The translations under genes were made by a program, and so were the position numbers. The notes below the pieces were generated by a model, which searched no databases, was not told the origin of the DNA, and was given only the letters and a program-made list of their open reading frames with translations. 64,000 bases of DNA. It comes from Chelatococcus asaccharovorans. Lineage in GTDB: Bacteria > Pseudomonadota > Alphaproteobacteria > Rhizobiales > Beijerinckiaceae. The stretch lies in contig NZ_QJJK01000009.1 of NCBI RefSeq assembly GCF_003201475.1, positions 124,001-188,000 on the forward strand, read 5' to 3'. This document shows, in pieces, positions 34,783-43,714 of this stretch (positions are counted from its first letter, which is position 1; every line of letters begins with the position of its first letter).

Positions 34783-36831
34783 ATGGGAGATCAAGGCGGG
34801 AGAGTATCTGCTGGGCCACGATGCATTGCCATCGTGGGGCCCCAGCAGAGCGGTAAGACAACGTTGTTGGAAGCGCTTCTGGCACGCGCCGGCGCGCTCG
34901 ATCGCCAGGGCCGCGTTGCCGACGGCAACACGGTCGGCGATGCCAGTCCGGAGGCCCGCGCCCATCTGATGAGCGTGGAAGCGAATGTCGCTTCGCTCGA
35001 ATATCTCGGCGAGAGCTATACGTTCATCGATTGCCCCGGCTCTTTTGAATTCCGCCATGACATGGGTGCAGTGCTGCCGGCCTGTGACGCTGCGATCGTC
35101 GTTTGCGAGGCGGATGTCCGCAAGCTGCATGCCCTTGAGGTCGTCCTGCGCGAGCTTGAAGATGCAGGCATTCCCCGCCTCATCTTTCTCAACAAGGTCG
35201 ATGCCTCGTCGCTGGAGGTGAGGGACGCCCTCAGTCTCCTGCAGGCCGCATCGCGCACCCCGCTCCTCATGCGGCAGATTCCGATCTGGAACGACGGCAT
35301 TGCGGTCGGATTCATCGACCTCGCGCTCGAGCGGGCCTTCATCTACCGCGAACATGCCGCAAGCGAGGTGGTCGATCTGCCGGAGGCGGAGCTTCCCGCC
35401 GAGAAGGAGGCGCGCTTCTCCATGCTGGAGAAGCTCGCGGACTACGACGACACGCTGATGGAAGCCTTGCTCGAGGAGATCGAGCCGCCGCGTGACCGCG
35501 TCTTCGACGATCTCACGCGCGAGTTGCGGGAGCAGCATGTCGTGCCGGTGCTCATCGGCGCGGGCGAACGCGGCAACGGCGTCACGCGCCTGCTCAAGGC
35601 GCTGCGCCACGAGGTGCCGGGTGTTGCGGATACGGCGCGACGCCTCGGTGTCGCGCCGGAGGGACCGGCGCTGGCCCAGGTGATGAAGACGACGCATCTG
35701 CCGCAAGGGGGCAAGCTTTCACTGGTCAGGATACTGCGCGGCAGCCTGGCCGAGGGCGATAGCGTGACGGGGTCCGGCGGCAGCGAGGCGCGCATCGCCG
35801 GTATCCTGCGGCAGAACGGTGCGGCGACCACGCGGCAGCAGACGGCAGGCCTCGGCGACACGGTCGCCCTGGCACGGCTCGAAGGTATCGCGACGGGCGA
35901 AACACTCGCCGCGGGGCGGACGGCGCCCGAGCCGCTGGTGAGGCTCACGGCGGCGCAGCCCGTCTATGCCTGTGCTTTGGTGACGACAGACCGCAAGGAT
36001 GACGTGCGCCTGACGGCCGCGCTCGCCAAGCTGGTCGAGGCCGATCCGTCGCTTGTCGTCGAGCACCAGCCGGAGCTTGGAGAACTGCGGCTGGCAGGGC
36101 AGGGCGAGATGCACCTGCGCGTGGCGCTGGAACGCCTGGCCAATCGCTACGGCGTGCAGGTTGCCGTGCGCAGGCCGCAAGTGGCTTACCGCGAAACCAT
36201 CCGCACGATGGCCTCCGCGCGCGGCCGGCACAAGAAGCAGTCAGGTGGCCACGGCCAGTACGGCGACGTCGTCATCGATATCGCGCCGCTCACGCGCGGC
36301 GAAGGCATGATCTTCACGGATATGATCAGTGGCGGGGTCATCCCGCGGCAATATATATCCTCGGTGGAAGCCGGTGTACGCGAGGCGACGGGCAAGGGGC
36401 CGCTCGGCTTCCCTGTCGTCGACGTCGAGGTGACGCTCAAGGACGGCTCCTATCATACGGTCGATTCCTCGGACATGGCCTTCCGCGCCGCGGCGCGGCT
36501 CGCGCTCGCCGACGCCCTGCCGAAGGCCAGTCCGGTCCTGCTGGAGCCCGTGCTCGGCGTGGAACTCGCGGTGCCCTCCGAGGTCATGGTGAAGATCACT
36601 GGCCTGATCTCGGCGCGGCGTGGGCAGATCCTCGGTTATGACAGGCGGCCGGGCTGGGAGGGCTGGGACACGGTGAAGGCCCATATTCCGGAAGCCGAGA
36701 TCGGCGACATGATCGTCGAGTTGCGCTCGGCGACCCAGGGGGTCGGCACATTCTCGGCAAGCTTCGATCATTTCGCGGAGCTGACCGGCAAGGCGGCGGA
36801 TCTCGTCGCGCAGCAGGCTGCCCACGGTTGA
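34783..36831 (+). CDS. Elongation factor G-like protein (EF-G paralogue)
   Basis: A 682-residue EF-G family protein, distinct from canonical FusA. The G domain has P-loop GPQQSGKTT (19-27) and NKVD (137-140). The switch I region has no RGIT motif (it reads ARAHLMSVEANV), and the G3 box is DCPGS (83-87), so the His that activates hydrolytic water in EF-G is Ser87. Domains II-V are complete. Domain IV reads SGGHGQYGDVVIDIAP and FPVVDVEVTLKDGSYHTVDS, and domain V contains VPSEVMVKITGLISARRGQILG. Paralogues of this type may act in ribosome remodelling with slow or no GTP hydrolysis. That is inference. The start at 34783 follows GAGAGGAG. Confidence 0.88.
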   Translation: MGDQGGRVSAGPRCIAIVGPQQSGKTTLLEALLARAGALDRQGRVADGNTVGDASPEARAHLMSVEANVASLEYLGESYTFIDCPGSFEFRHDMGAVLPACDAAIVVCEADVRKLHALEVVLRELEDAGIPRLIFLNKVDASSLEVRDALSLLQAASRTPLLMRQIPIWNDGIAVGFIDLALERAFIYREHAASEVVDLPEAELPAEKEARFSMLEKLADYDDTLMEALLEEIEPPRDRVFDDLTRELREQHVVPVLIGAGERGNGVTRLLKALRHEVPGVADTARRLGVAPEGPALAQVMKTTHLPQGGKLSLVRILRGSLAEGDSVTGSGGSEARIAGILRQNGAATTRQQTAGLGDTVALARLEGIATGETLAAGRTAPEPLVRLTAAQPVYACALVTTDRKDDVRLTAALAKLVEADPSLVVEHQPELGELRLAGQGEMHLRVALERLANRYGVQVAVRRPQVAYRETIRTMASARGRHKKQSGGHGQYGDVVIDIAPLTRGEGMIFTDMISGGVIPRQYISSVEAGVREATGKGPLGFPVVDVEVTLKDGSYHTVDSSDMAFRAAARLALADALPKASPVLLEPVLGVELAVPSEVMVKITGLISARRGQILGYDRRPGWEGWDTVKAHIPEAEIGDMIVELRSATQGVGTFSASFDHFAELTGKAADLVAQQAAHG

Positions 36832-37116
36832 TGGCGGGGCGCAAGTCTGGATAACGACCCAAGCCGACGGCGCCACGCGGCCCGGCGCGGCGATGGCGCT
36901 CTTCGCTGGGCCTTGGGGGAGGGCGCTGGGGGAAGGGTCATGGCCCATTGAGAAGACCAGCGGACGTTCTGATGCCGCCAGCCACGCCCGCTGCTTTATC
37001 TCCTTGTTCAAACACCGAATTTGTCGGAAACCGTTTCACACTTGTCAGTGCCATGCTCTAGTCTGTCGGTGGGCGCCCGACGGCGGCACGCACGATTAAG
37101 AGCGGAAAGGCAAGGG

Positions 37117-38850
37117 ATGGCGCGCGAGGAGAGGGCAGGCGAGACGCATCTCGCCGCGGATGATTCGGCTCCCTGGTTCTCCGCCTATCCAGCCTCCGTC
37201 CCCCATGCGATCGAGCCGCAGGGCACGCTGGCGGACCTGTTCAGCACGGCGATCGCCCGGTTCGACCATCGCCCGGCCTTCAAGAGCTTCGGTGCCACCC
37301 TGAGCTATCGGGCGCTCGGCCAGGCGGCTGATAAGGTCACCGCGTGGCTGCAGGCGCAGGGTTTCGTGAAGGGCGATCGGATCGCCATCATGATGCCGAA
37401 TGTGCTGGCCTTTCCCGCGGTGATGATCGGTGCCATCCGCGGCGGCTACACGGTGGTCAACGTCAATCCGCTCTACACCGCCACCGAATTGACGCACCAA
37501 CTCCAGGACGCGGGTGCCCGCGCGCTGTTCGTCCTGGAAAATTTCGCCGGCACAGTCGCCACGGCGCGACAGGATCTCGGCCTCGATGCGATCGTCGTCG
37601 TCGCGCCGGGGGATCTCATGGGGTGGCAGGGGCATCTGGTCAATGCCGTATCGCGGCATGTGAAGCGGGCAGTGCCGCCTTTCGCATTGCCGGGGCATCA
37701 CCGCTTCAGCGCCATCATGGCCGGCCCTACCGGACGGCCGGCGCCGGTCAGCATTGCCGGCGAGGATGTCGCCTTCCTGCAATATACGGGTGGGACCACG
37801 GGAATTCCGAAGGGTGCGATGCTCACGCATCGCAACATCGTCGCCAATGTCGCGCAGATCCGCGCCTGGGTTGGCGCCTGGGTGCCGGACGACATGGAAG
37901 GCCAGGTGATGGTCACGGCTTTGCCGCTCTATCACATCTTCTCGCTGACGGCCTGTTGCATCAGCCGCTTCGTCTGCGGTGCCTGCTCGCTGCTGATCGC
38001 CAATCCCCGCGATATCGCGGGGCTGGTGAAGACCCTCCGGACGGAACGCTTCACCATGCTGTGCGGGGTCAACACCCTGTTCAATGCCATACTGAACCAT
38101 CCCGGCGCGAAGGCGATCGACTTCTCGCGGCTTGCCTTCTGTGTCTCGGGGGGCATGGCGACCCAGGCGGCGGTGGCGGAGCGCTGGAAAGCGCTGACGG
38201 GCCAGCCCATCATCGAGGGCTATGGCCTGTCGGAGACTTCGCCGGTGGTGTCCGTCAATCGTCTCGATATCGAGGCGTTCACGGGCACGATCGGTTATCC
38301 CCTGCCGTCGACCGTCGTGGTCATTCGCGCCTCCGGCGGACAGGACAATCTGCCGATCGGCAGTGTTGGTGAACTCTGCGTGCGCGGACCCCAGGTCATG
38401 GCCGGCTACTGGCGCCATCCCGATGCCACGGCCGCGGTGATGACGGCCGATGGCTTCTTCCGCACCGGTGATCTTGCCGTGATGGAAGCTGATGGCGCGT
38501 TGCGCATTGTCGACCGCATCAAGGACATGGTGATCGTCTCGGGCTTCAACGTCTATCCGACCGAGGTGGAGGATGTGCTGGTGCGCCATCCGAAAGTCCT
38601 GGAGGCTGCCGTAATCGGGCTTCCGGATGCGCAATCGGGCGAGATGGTCGCTGCCTATATCGTCCCGCGCGATCCGAGCCTGACGGAGGACGACATCCGG
38701 ACCTTTGCCCGCCAGTCGCTCACGCCCTACAAGATGCCCCGGCGCATCACCTTCTGCGACAGCCTGCCGAAATCGAATGTGGGCAAGGTGTTGCGCCGCG
38801 TCCTTCGCGAGGCGGTGCTCAACGGGCATCCGCCGGCCGGAAGCACCTGA
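37117..38850 (+). CDS. fadD: Long-chain fatty acid--CoA ligase
   Basis: A 577-residue ATP-dependent acyl-CoA synthetase of the ANL superfamily, activating fatty acids for beta-oxidation or lipid synthesis. The P-loop-like AMP-binding signature is YTGGTTGIPKGAMLTHRNI. GYGLSETSPVV is motif A5, FFRTGDLAVMEADGALRIVD holds the ribose-binding Asp, and RIKDMVIVSGFNVYPTEVED is the FACS-type hinge. SLPKSNVGKVLRR supplies the catalytic C-terminal Lys. It most resembles FadD-type long-chain enzymes, though chain-length range cannot be judged. The start at 37117 has AAGG 6 bases upstream. A longer frame begins at 37021 without a ribosome-binding site. A weak terminator-like hairpin follows. Confidence 0.92.
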   Translation: MAREERAGETHLAADDSAPWFSAYPASVPHAIEPQGTLADLFSTAIARFDHRPAFKSFGATLSYRALGQAADKVTAWLQAQGFVKGDRIAIMMPNVLAFPAVMIGAIRGGYTVVNVNPLYTATELTHQLQDAGARALFVLENFAGTVATARQDLGLDAIVVVAPGDLMGWQGHLVNAVSRHVKRAVPPFALPGHHRFSAIMAGPTGRPAPVSIAGEDVAFLQYTGGTTGIPKGAMLTHRNIVANVAQIRAWVGAWVPDDMEGQVMVTALPLYHIFSLTACCISRFVCGACSLLIANPRDIAGLVKTLRTERFTMLCGVNTLFNAILNHPGAKAIDFSRLAFCVSGGMATQAAVAERWKALTGQPIIEGYGLSETSPVVSVNRLDIEAFTGTIGYPLPSTVVVIRASGGQDNLPIGSVGELCVRGPQVMAGYWRHPDATAAVMTADGFFRTGDLAVMEADGALRIVDRIKDMVIVSGFNVYPTEVEDVLVRHPKVLEAAVIGLPDAQSGEMVAAYIVPRDPSLTEDDIRTFARQSLTPYKMPRRITFCDSLPKSNVGKVLRRVLREAVLNGHPPAGST

Positions 38851-38865
38851 ACGTGATTTGCGCTT

Positions 38866-38887
38866 CGCCTGTGACAGGCGCTTTCTC
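38866..38887 (+). terminator. Weak terminator-like hairpin after fadD
   Basis: CGCCTG and CAGGCG form a 6-bp stem with loop TGA, followed by CTTTCTC. The short stem and interrupted T-tract make it a weak candidate. Confidence 0.35.
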
Positions 38888-38926
38888 TGGCGGATCAGAT
38901 CAACGTTTCCAACAATGGGGCCGTGT

Positions 38927-39862
38927 ATGTTCGTGAGAGCAAAACGTGGCTGGGAAATCCCTGAAAGAGAAGCCGCGGACGAGGCGATATTCCTCAATCG
39001 CCGGGCGTTCATGGCCGGTAGCGGGGCCCTGGTGCTTGCAGGGGGCGGGCCCGCGCTCGCCGCCGACAGCCCTTATCCGGCCGCCCGCAACGATCTCTAC
39101 AAGCTCACCCAGCCGGTTACGCCCGAAAGCGACAACACGAACTACAACAATTTCTACGAGTTCGGCTTTTCCAAGCGCGTGGCATCCGCCGCGGAGGCGC
39201 TGCCGACCTCGCCCTGGACCGTGAAGATCGACGGCCTTGTGGAGAAGCCGTTCGAGATCGCCTTCGAAGACCTCTTGCGGCGTGTCAGCCTTGAGGAGCG
39301 GCTCTATCGGCATCGCTGCGTGGAGGCCTGGTCGATGGCCGTGCCGTGGACGGGCTTTCCGATGCGCGCGCTTGTCGACATGGCGCGGCCGCTTGGTTCG
39401 GCCAAATACGTGGTGATGAAGACCTTTCTCAACCCGAAGGTCGCGCCCGCGCAGAAACAGACCTGGTACCCCTGGCCCTACACCGAAGGTCTCACCATCG
39501 CCGAGGCCACCAACGATCTCGCCTTCATGGTCACGGGCGCCTACGGGAAGCCGCTCCCGAAGGTGATGGGTGCACCGCTGAGGCTGGCAACCCCCTGGAA
39601 ATACGGGTTCAAATCGATCAAGTCGATCGTTGCGATTTCCTTTTCCGAGAAGCGTCCGGTCAGCTACTGGGAGAGCCTGCAGGCCTCGGAATACGGCTTC
39701 TGGGCCAATGTGAATCCGGCTGTCGCCCATCCCCGATGGAGCCAGGCGCGCGAGGAGGTGCTGGGAACAGGGGAATACCGGCCGACCGTGATCTACAACG
39801 GCTACGGCGAGTTCGTGGCTGATATGTACAAGGGCCTGGAAGGCGAGCGCCTCTTCATGTGA
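38927..39862 (+). CDS. msrP: Protein-methionine-sulfoxide reductase catalytic subunit MsrP
   Basis: A 311-residue periplasmic molybdoenzyme (formerly YedY) that reduces methionine sulfoxide in envelope proteins using quinol electrons. A Tat leader is present (NRRAFMAGSGALVLAGGGPALAADS). DNTNYNNFYEFG, WTVKIDGLVEKPFEI, YRHRCVEAWSMAVPWTGFPM (molybdenum-ligand Cys) and LNPKVAPAQKQTWYPWPY with EGLTIAEATNDLAFM are all diagnostic. It normally pairs with the heme membrane subunit MsrQ, often encoded next to it. No msrQ is within this window, so MsrQ is elsewhere or another quinol donor is used. The start at 38927 is favoured because homology begins there. Confidence 0.94.
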   Translation: MFVRAKRGWEIPEREAADEAIFLNRRAFMAGSGALVLAGGGPALAADSPYPAARNDLYKLTQPVTPESDNTNYNNFYEFGFSKRVASAAEALPTSPWTVKIDGLVEKPFEIAFEDLLRRVSLEERLYRHRCVEAWSMAVPWTGFPMRALVDMARPLGSAKYVVMKTFLNPKVAPAQKQTWYPWPYTEGLTIAEATNDLAFMVTGAYGKPLPKVMGAPLRLATPWKYGFKSIKSIVAISFSEKRPVSYWESLQASEYGFWANVNPAVAHPRWSQAREEVLGTGEYRPTVIYNGYGEFVADMYKGLEGERLFM

Positions 39863-39934
39863 AGAAGCTGGAGTGGGTAACCTGAAGGTCAATCCAACTC
39901 CGTGACAGGCGCTGGTGGCCAATGCCGATCCCCC

Positions 39935-40071
39935 AAAGAAAAGGAGCCGGATTTCCACTAGGGAAATCCGGCCCGAGTTAATGTCTGACCGAAGTCAGAA
40001 CACTTCCAGAGGGGAACGGCCGAAAACAAGCTCTACGCCGGGAGGTGGTGCGGAGCCCAACGTCTTCAGCC
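39935..40071 (-). ncRNA. Candidate small RNA with anti-Shine-Dalgarno-like segment
   Basis: A minus-strand transcript of about 135 nt is predicted in a 787-bp gap free of genes. Three independent signs agree on strand. First, a promoter-like TTGCAA-N17-CATATT lies at 40106-40078. Second, a hairpin TCTGAC-TTCG-GTCAGA at 39999-39984 has the extra-stable C(UUCG)G tetraloop only on this strand. Third, a perfect 11-bp stem (39972-39946) is followed by TCCTTTTCTTT, a U-rich tail. Near the 5' end the RNA would carry CCACCTCCC (40048-40040), complementary to Shine-Dalgarno sequences, as in several alphaproteobacterial sRNA families. It may belong to a known rhizobial family, but I cannot name it. Confidence 0.55.
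39946..39972 (-). terminator. Intrinsic terminator in gene-free gap
   Basis: On the minus strand GCCGGATTTCC and GGAAATCCGGC form a perfect 11-bp stem with loop CTAGT, followed by the T-rich TCCTTTTCTTT. On the plus strand no T-tract follows, so it serves a minus-strand transcript, most likely the candidate sRNA ending here. Confidence 0.75.
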
Positions 40072-40077
40072 ATGATC

Positions 40078-40106
40078 AATATGCTCGATTTTCTGCCTTT
40101 TTGCAA
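40078..40106 (-). promoter_or_regulatory. Candidate sigma-70 promoter of sRNA
   Basis: On the minus strand TTGCAA (40106-40101) and CATATT (40083-40078) are separated by exactly 17 bp, each matching the consensus at four of six bases. Transcription would start near 40071. Confidence 0.4.
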
Positions 40107-40596
40107 TGCAACATGCGACATGACTGCTATGCAGTTGCCGCATATTTAGTCGACAGCCGCGGCTAACCGTAAGAGCGATGCGGGTTTCACAGCAGTGGCG
40201 CGACGAAAAATATAGGAAAATGAGATTATTAAGACGCCTATAGGACCGGCGCTTTACCGCGGTAACGACGCGTTAACCTTGTTTGAGAAATTTGATCAAG
40301 GCGTCGCATCGGCGTCATTTAACGCTAAAAGCCCCACGAAATTGGGCTGCAAACATTCAAATGCCCTATCTTGATCGTGTTTGCCTGCCAGTTTGCCTGC
40401 CTTAGCGCGTGGAGAATCAGCCGGCAGTGATTCGCAAATGGCGCCGAGCTCCATTCAAACCCTGCATGAATTGCCGGGCTTCCTCCGTCGCCATGTCCTC
40501 AGTGGCCTTTGCACTGCAACCTGCCGATTTTCTGGGCAGGCCCAGGCGGCCTCCAGCCTCTCGTGCGGGCCGTTATCGATCGGACGCTGTTCGCTG

Positions 40597-40617
40597 AAAA
40601 AAGAGGGCGATGCGCCC
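40597..40617 (-). terminator. Intrinsic terminator of lysR (trxB-lysR)
   Basis: On the minus strand GGGCG and CGCCC form a 5-bp stem with loop CAT, followed by TC and six T residues. It lies 33 bp after the lysR stop. The stem is short, but the T-tract is clear. Confidence 0.6.
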
Positions 40618-40649
40618 CCGTCTCTGCAGTGCGGATGAGCCTGTCGCCG

Positions 40650-41540
40650 TCAGTAGGTCCAGCGCTGGGCCTTGCTGATCAGGAAGTCGCGGAAGACCTG
40701 CACGCGCGCCACGTTCTTCATTTCCTCGGGGAAGACGAGATAGCTGTCGAGCGACGGCATCTCGACGTCCGTCAGGATCTGCACGAGGCCAAGCCCCGGC
40801 TCGACGAGATAGTCGGGCAGCACGGCGATCCCGGCGCCCTTTTCCGTCGCCTTCTTCAGCGCGGTGATATTGTTGACCACGAGATGGTGGGCCCGCGGGT
40901 CCTTGACGTCGCGGCCGGCCGTTGCCAGCCAGTGGGCGGCGAGGAGATAATGCGGGATCGGGCCGCCGAACGTCAGAATGCGATGGCTGTCGAGATCGGC
41001 GAGCTTGTCGGGCTGGCCAAAGCGCTTGAGATATTCGGTTGATGCGTAGACGTGGAAATGCACGGTGAACAGCCGGCGTTGGATCAGGTCGCCCTGAACC
41101 GGCTGGCGCAGCCGGATCGCGACGTCGGCCTCGCGCATGGACAGGTCAAGTTCCTCGTCGGTGAGGATGAGCTCGACACGCACATCGGGATAAAGATCCA
41201 GGAACTCGCCGAGGCGCGGCGTGAGCCAATGCGAGCCCAATCCGAGCGTCGTGGTGACGCGCAAATTGCCCGATGGACGCTCCCGGGATTCGGCGAGGCG
41301 GGCCCGCGTCGAATCGAGCCGCATGGTCATGTCGCGCGCGGCGCGGAACAAAAGCTCGCCTTGCTCGGTCAGGATAAGGCCGCGGGCATGACGATGAAAC
41401 AGGGGCGCTTTCAGCTCGCGCTCAAGAGCGCTGACCTGCCGGCTTACGGCAGACTGGCTGAGGCCGAGATCATCGCCGGCCCGGGTGAAACTCCCCGCCT
41501 CGGCAACTGTATAGAAGATACGAACTTTGTCCCAATCCAC
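40650..41540 (-). CDS. LysR family transcriptional regulator
   Basis: A 296-residue LysR-type regulator. The N-terminal winged helix-turn-helix is MDWDKVRIFYTVAEAGSFTRAG with SQSAVSRQVSALERELKAPLF. The linker helix and the effector-binding domain follow (NLRVTTTLGLGSHWLTPRL, then VAIRLRQPVQGDLIQRRLF and GAGIAVLPDYLVEPG). Length is standard. The effector and targets are unknown. It is 57 bp downstream of trxB on the same strand, an association common in rhizobia, so it may be co-transcribed with trxB. It ends at a good T-tract terminator. Confidence 0.93.
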   Translation of the reverse strand: MDWDKVRIFYTVAEAGSFTRAGDDLGLSQSAVSRQVSALERELKAPLFHRHARGLILTEQGELLFRAARDMTMRLDSTRARLAESRERPSGNLRVTTTLGLGSHWLTPRLGEFLDLYPDVRVELILTDEELDLSMREADVAIRLRQPVQGDLIQRRLFTVHFHVYASTEYLKRFGQPDKLADLDSHRILTFGGPIPHYLLAAHWLATAGRDVKDPRAHHLVVNNITALKKATEKGAGIAVLPDYLVEPGLGLVQILTDVEMPSLDSYLVFPEEMKNVARVQVFRDFLISKAQRWTY

Positions 41541-41597
41541 GGCCGCCCCCCGGGCGTTTCTTCGTTATCATCATCAATGCGTTGCCGATGGCCACGG

Positions 41598-42560
41598 TCA
41601 TTCAGCGGCCCGGAGACCGGCGTCGCGCGTGACAAGCCAGCGCTCGGCCTCGAGCGCCGCCATGCAGCCGAGACCCGCCGCCGTGACAGCCTGCCGGAAG
41701 ACCTCGTCCGTGACGTCGCCGGCGGCGAAGACGCCCGGAACGGAGGTCGCGGTTGAGCCAGGCACGGTGCGGATATAGCCCGATGGCGTCAGCTCGAGCT
41801 GTCCAACCACCAGTTCGCTCGCGGGCTTGTGGCCGATGGCAATGAAGACGCCGTCTGCCGGCAGTTCGCTGATTTCCCCGGTCACCACATTGCGCAGGTT
41901 GACGCCGGTTACGTTGAGAGGCGCTTCATTGCCGCGAATGTCGTGCAGCTCGCTGTTCCAGACCACGGAGATGCGCGGGTTCTCGAAAAGCCGCTGCTGC
42001 AGAATGCGCTCGGCGCGCAGGCTGTCGCGGCGATGGACGAGGGTGACCTTCGCGGCGATCTGGGCGAGGTAGAGCGCTTCCTCGACGGCCGTATTGCCGC
42101 CGCCGACAACGATGACCGACTTGTTGCGGAAGAAGAATCCGTCACAGGTGGCGCAGGCCGACACGCCGAAGCCCTGGAATTTCTGCTCGGAGGGCAGGCC
42201 GAGCCAGCGCGCCTGCGCACCGGTCGCGATGATGAGCGCCTCGGCCGAATAGGTGTCGCCGCCGTCGCCTTTGACCTGAAAGGGACGATGGCTCAGGTCT
42301 ATCGACGCGATATGGTCGTTGATCAGCCTTGTGCCGACGTGCTCGGCCTGCAGGCGCATCTGCTCGACGAGCCAGGGTCCCTGGATCACGTCGGCAAAGC
42401 CGGGATAGTTCTCGACATCGGTGGTGATCGTGAGCTGTCCGCCCTGCTGCAGTCCCGTGACCAGTACCGGCTCAAGCATTGCTCGTGCTGCATAGATCGC
42501 AGCCGTATAGCCTGCCGGCCCGGAGCCGACGATCAAAACTTTACTGTGCGTGTGGCTCAT
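41598..42560 (-). CDS. trxB: Thioredoxin-disulfide reductase
   Basis: A 320-residue FAD enzyme that passes NADPH electrons to thioredoxin. The FAD motif is VLIVGSGPAGYTAAIYAARA. The redox-active pair is SACATCDGFFF (CATC). The NADPH domain has VIVVGGGNTAVEEALYLAQ, and the C-terminal FAD contact is GVFAAGDVTDEVFRQAVTAAG. Length is standard for the low-molecular-weight enzyme. The start at 42560 is the usual MSHTHSKVLIVG position, with only a weak upstream site. It lies 67 bp downstream of the ELM1-type gene and upstream of lysR. Confidence 0.97.
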   Translation of the reverse strand: MSHTHSKVLIVGSGPAGYTAAIYAARAMLEPVLVTGLQQGGQLTITTDVENYPGFADVIQGPWLVEQMRLQAEHVGTRLINDHIASIDLSHRPFQVKGDGGDTYSAEALIIATGAQARWLGLPSEQKFQGFGVSACATCDGFFFRNKSVIVVGGGNTAVEEALYLAQIAAKVTLVHRRDSLRAERILQQRLFENPRISVVWNSELHDIRGNEAPLNVTGVNLRNVVTGEISELPADGVFIAIGHKPASELVVGQLELTPSGYIRTVPGSTATSVPGVFAAGDVTDEVFRQAVTAAGLGCMAALEAERWLVTRDAGLRAAE

Positions 42561-42627
42561 GATCAGGTCCAGAACGCAGCAGCCATAAGCGCTGTCTGCG
42601 GGCGCGACCTCGAGGCCGCGAGAAGGG

Positions 42628-43602
42628 TTACAAATGTGACCGATGCCGCCTGTAGGCGGTAACGATCGCATCCGCGATAGTCACGGTTGAATTTAATGGC
42701 AGGTATGCTCCTACTTCAAGCCTTCCGGCAAAAGGACGCACAGCTCCTGCCGACGTGAGGCCTTCCAGCAACGCTTTGATCTTTCGATGTCCGCCTGAAG
42801 GCTCGAAAACGAGAATGGGCACACCAGTGGCGGCCGCCTCGGCGACCATATTGGCCGAATCGGCTGTTGCGACGACCGAATCGGCGAGCGCCAGCAGGGC
42901 TATATAGGGATTTTCCCCCTGGCCATCCCAGATATAACAGGCGTTACGGGTCACGATCTCCTTGACCGCGTCGGCGAGGGCCTGGGGCGTTCGCCGGGAT
43001 AGGGTCACCATCAGCGACACGCCCGAGGCCGCGAGTTCGCCGAGAAGGCTCGTGAAGCGGGCGATGTCGGCCGCCGTGAAACGATGGTGCCGGCTGTTCC
43101 CGCCGACGAGCACGGCAGCGCGCGGGCCTGGCAGCCCTGCGAGACAGGACGGCGGTGCTGCGCGCGCGGCGGCGAGCCGCTCGGGCGTGATGCGATGCGG
43201 GCTCGTCAATGTGGCGATGACATTCGGCCCGCGCAGGCGGTCATGGGCCGGCACCCAGACGAGGTCGGCGGCGCCGGCGCCCGTGCGCGGGTCTTTCAGG
43301 ATGACCGTGAAGGTGCGGCCTTGGGACGCCCGTTTGACATGACGGACATAGGCGATGGCGCGCCGGCCGGAGGCGATCAGGATATCCGGGAAGGGCGGGG
43401 CGATCGGGCTGTCTGGCTCAGACGGCGCCTCGCGCGGATCGATCGGTCCATAGGGCATCGCCCATGCGAAGGGCGGACGGGGCGCGACGCGGCGAACGGA
43501 CGGGGTGAGGCCCAACGCCTCGGCTATCGCAAGGCATTGTCCCTCATCGCCGATCTTGCCATCCGTCACAACCCATGACGTTGTATCAGCCGGCAGAATC
43601 AC
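42628..43602 (-). CDS. ELM1/GtrOC1 family protein (mitochondrial fission ELM1-like)
   Basis: A 324-residue protein of the PF06258 family. Its plant member ELM1 acts in mitochondrial fission, while bacterial members look like GT-B fold nucleotide-sugar transferases of unknown substrate. The N-terminus WVVTDGKIGDEGQCLAIAEALGL is diagnostic, as are LIASGRRAIAYVRHVKR, LKDPRTGAGAADLVWVPAHD, AVLVGGNSRHHRF and the C-terminal VVATADSANMVAEAAATGVPILVFEP. It sits just upstream of trxB on the same strand and is divergent from lrp. Likely cytoplasmic or peripheral membrane. A surface-polysaccharide role is inference. Confidence 0.9.
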   Translation of the reverse strand: MILPADTTSWVVTDGKIGDEGQCLAIAEALGLTPSVRRVAPRPPFAWAMPYGPIDPREAPSEPDSPIAPPFPDILIASGRRAIAYVRHVKRASQGRTFTVILKDPRTGAGAADLVWVPAHDRLRGPNVIATLTSPHRITPERLAAARAAPPSCLAGLPGPRAAVLVGGNSRHHRFTAADIARFTSLLGELAASGVSLMVTLSRRTPQALADAVKEIVTRNACYIWDGQGENPYIALLALADSVVATADSANMVAEAAATGVPILVFEPSGGHRKIKALLEGLTSAGAVRPFAGRLEVGAYLPLNSTVTIADAIVTAYRRHRSHL

Positions 43603-43714
43603 AACAGACTCCGGTCGCGGTGCGCAAGGTGGCTATCGCCGGACCGTCGCGCTTGTGTCAGTCTGCTCACGGGTCTACACAGCCTTCGCACCTGCGGGAA
43701 GGGATGGTTCCCCC

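Noticed and set aside
39915-40166. 83-residue plus-strand frame in the gap after msrP
   Set aside because: It has no ribosome-binding site or family features and crosses the strong hairpin of the candidate sRNA on the other strand.
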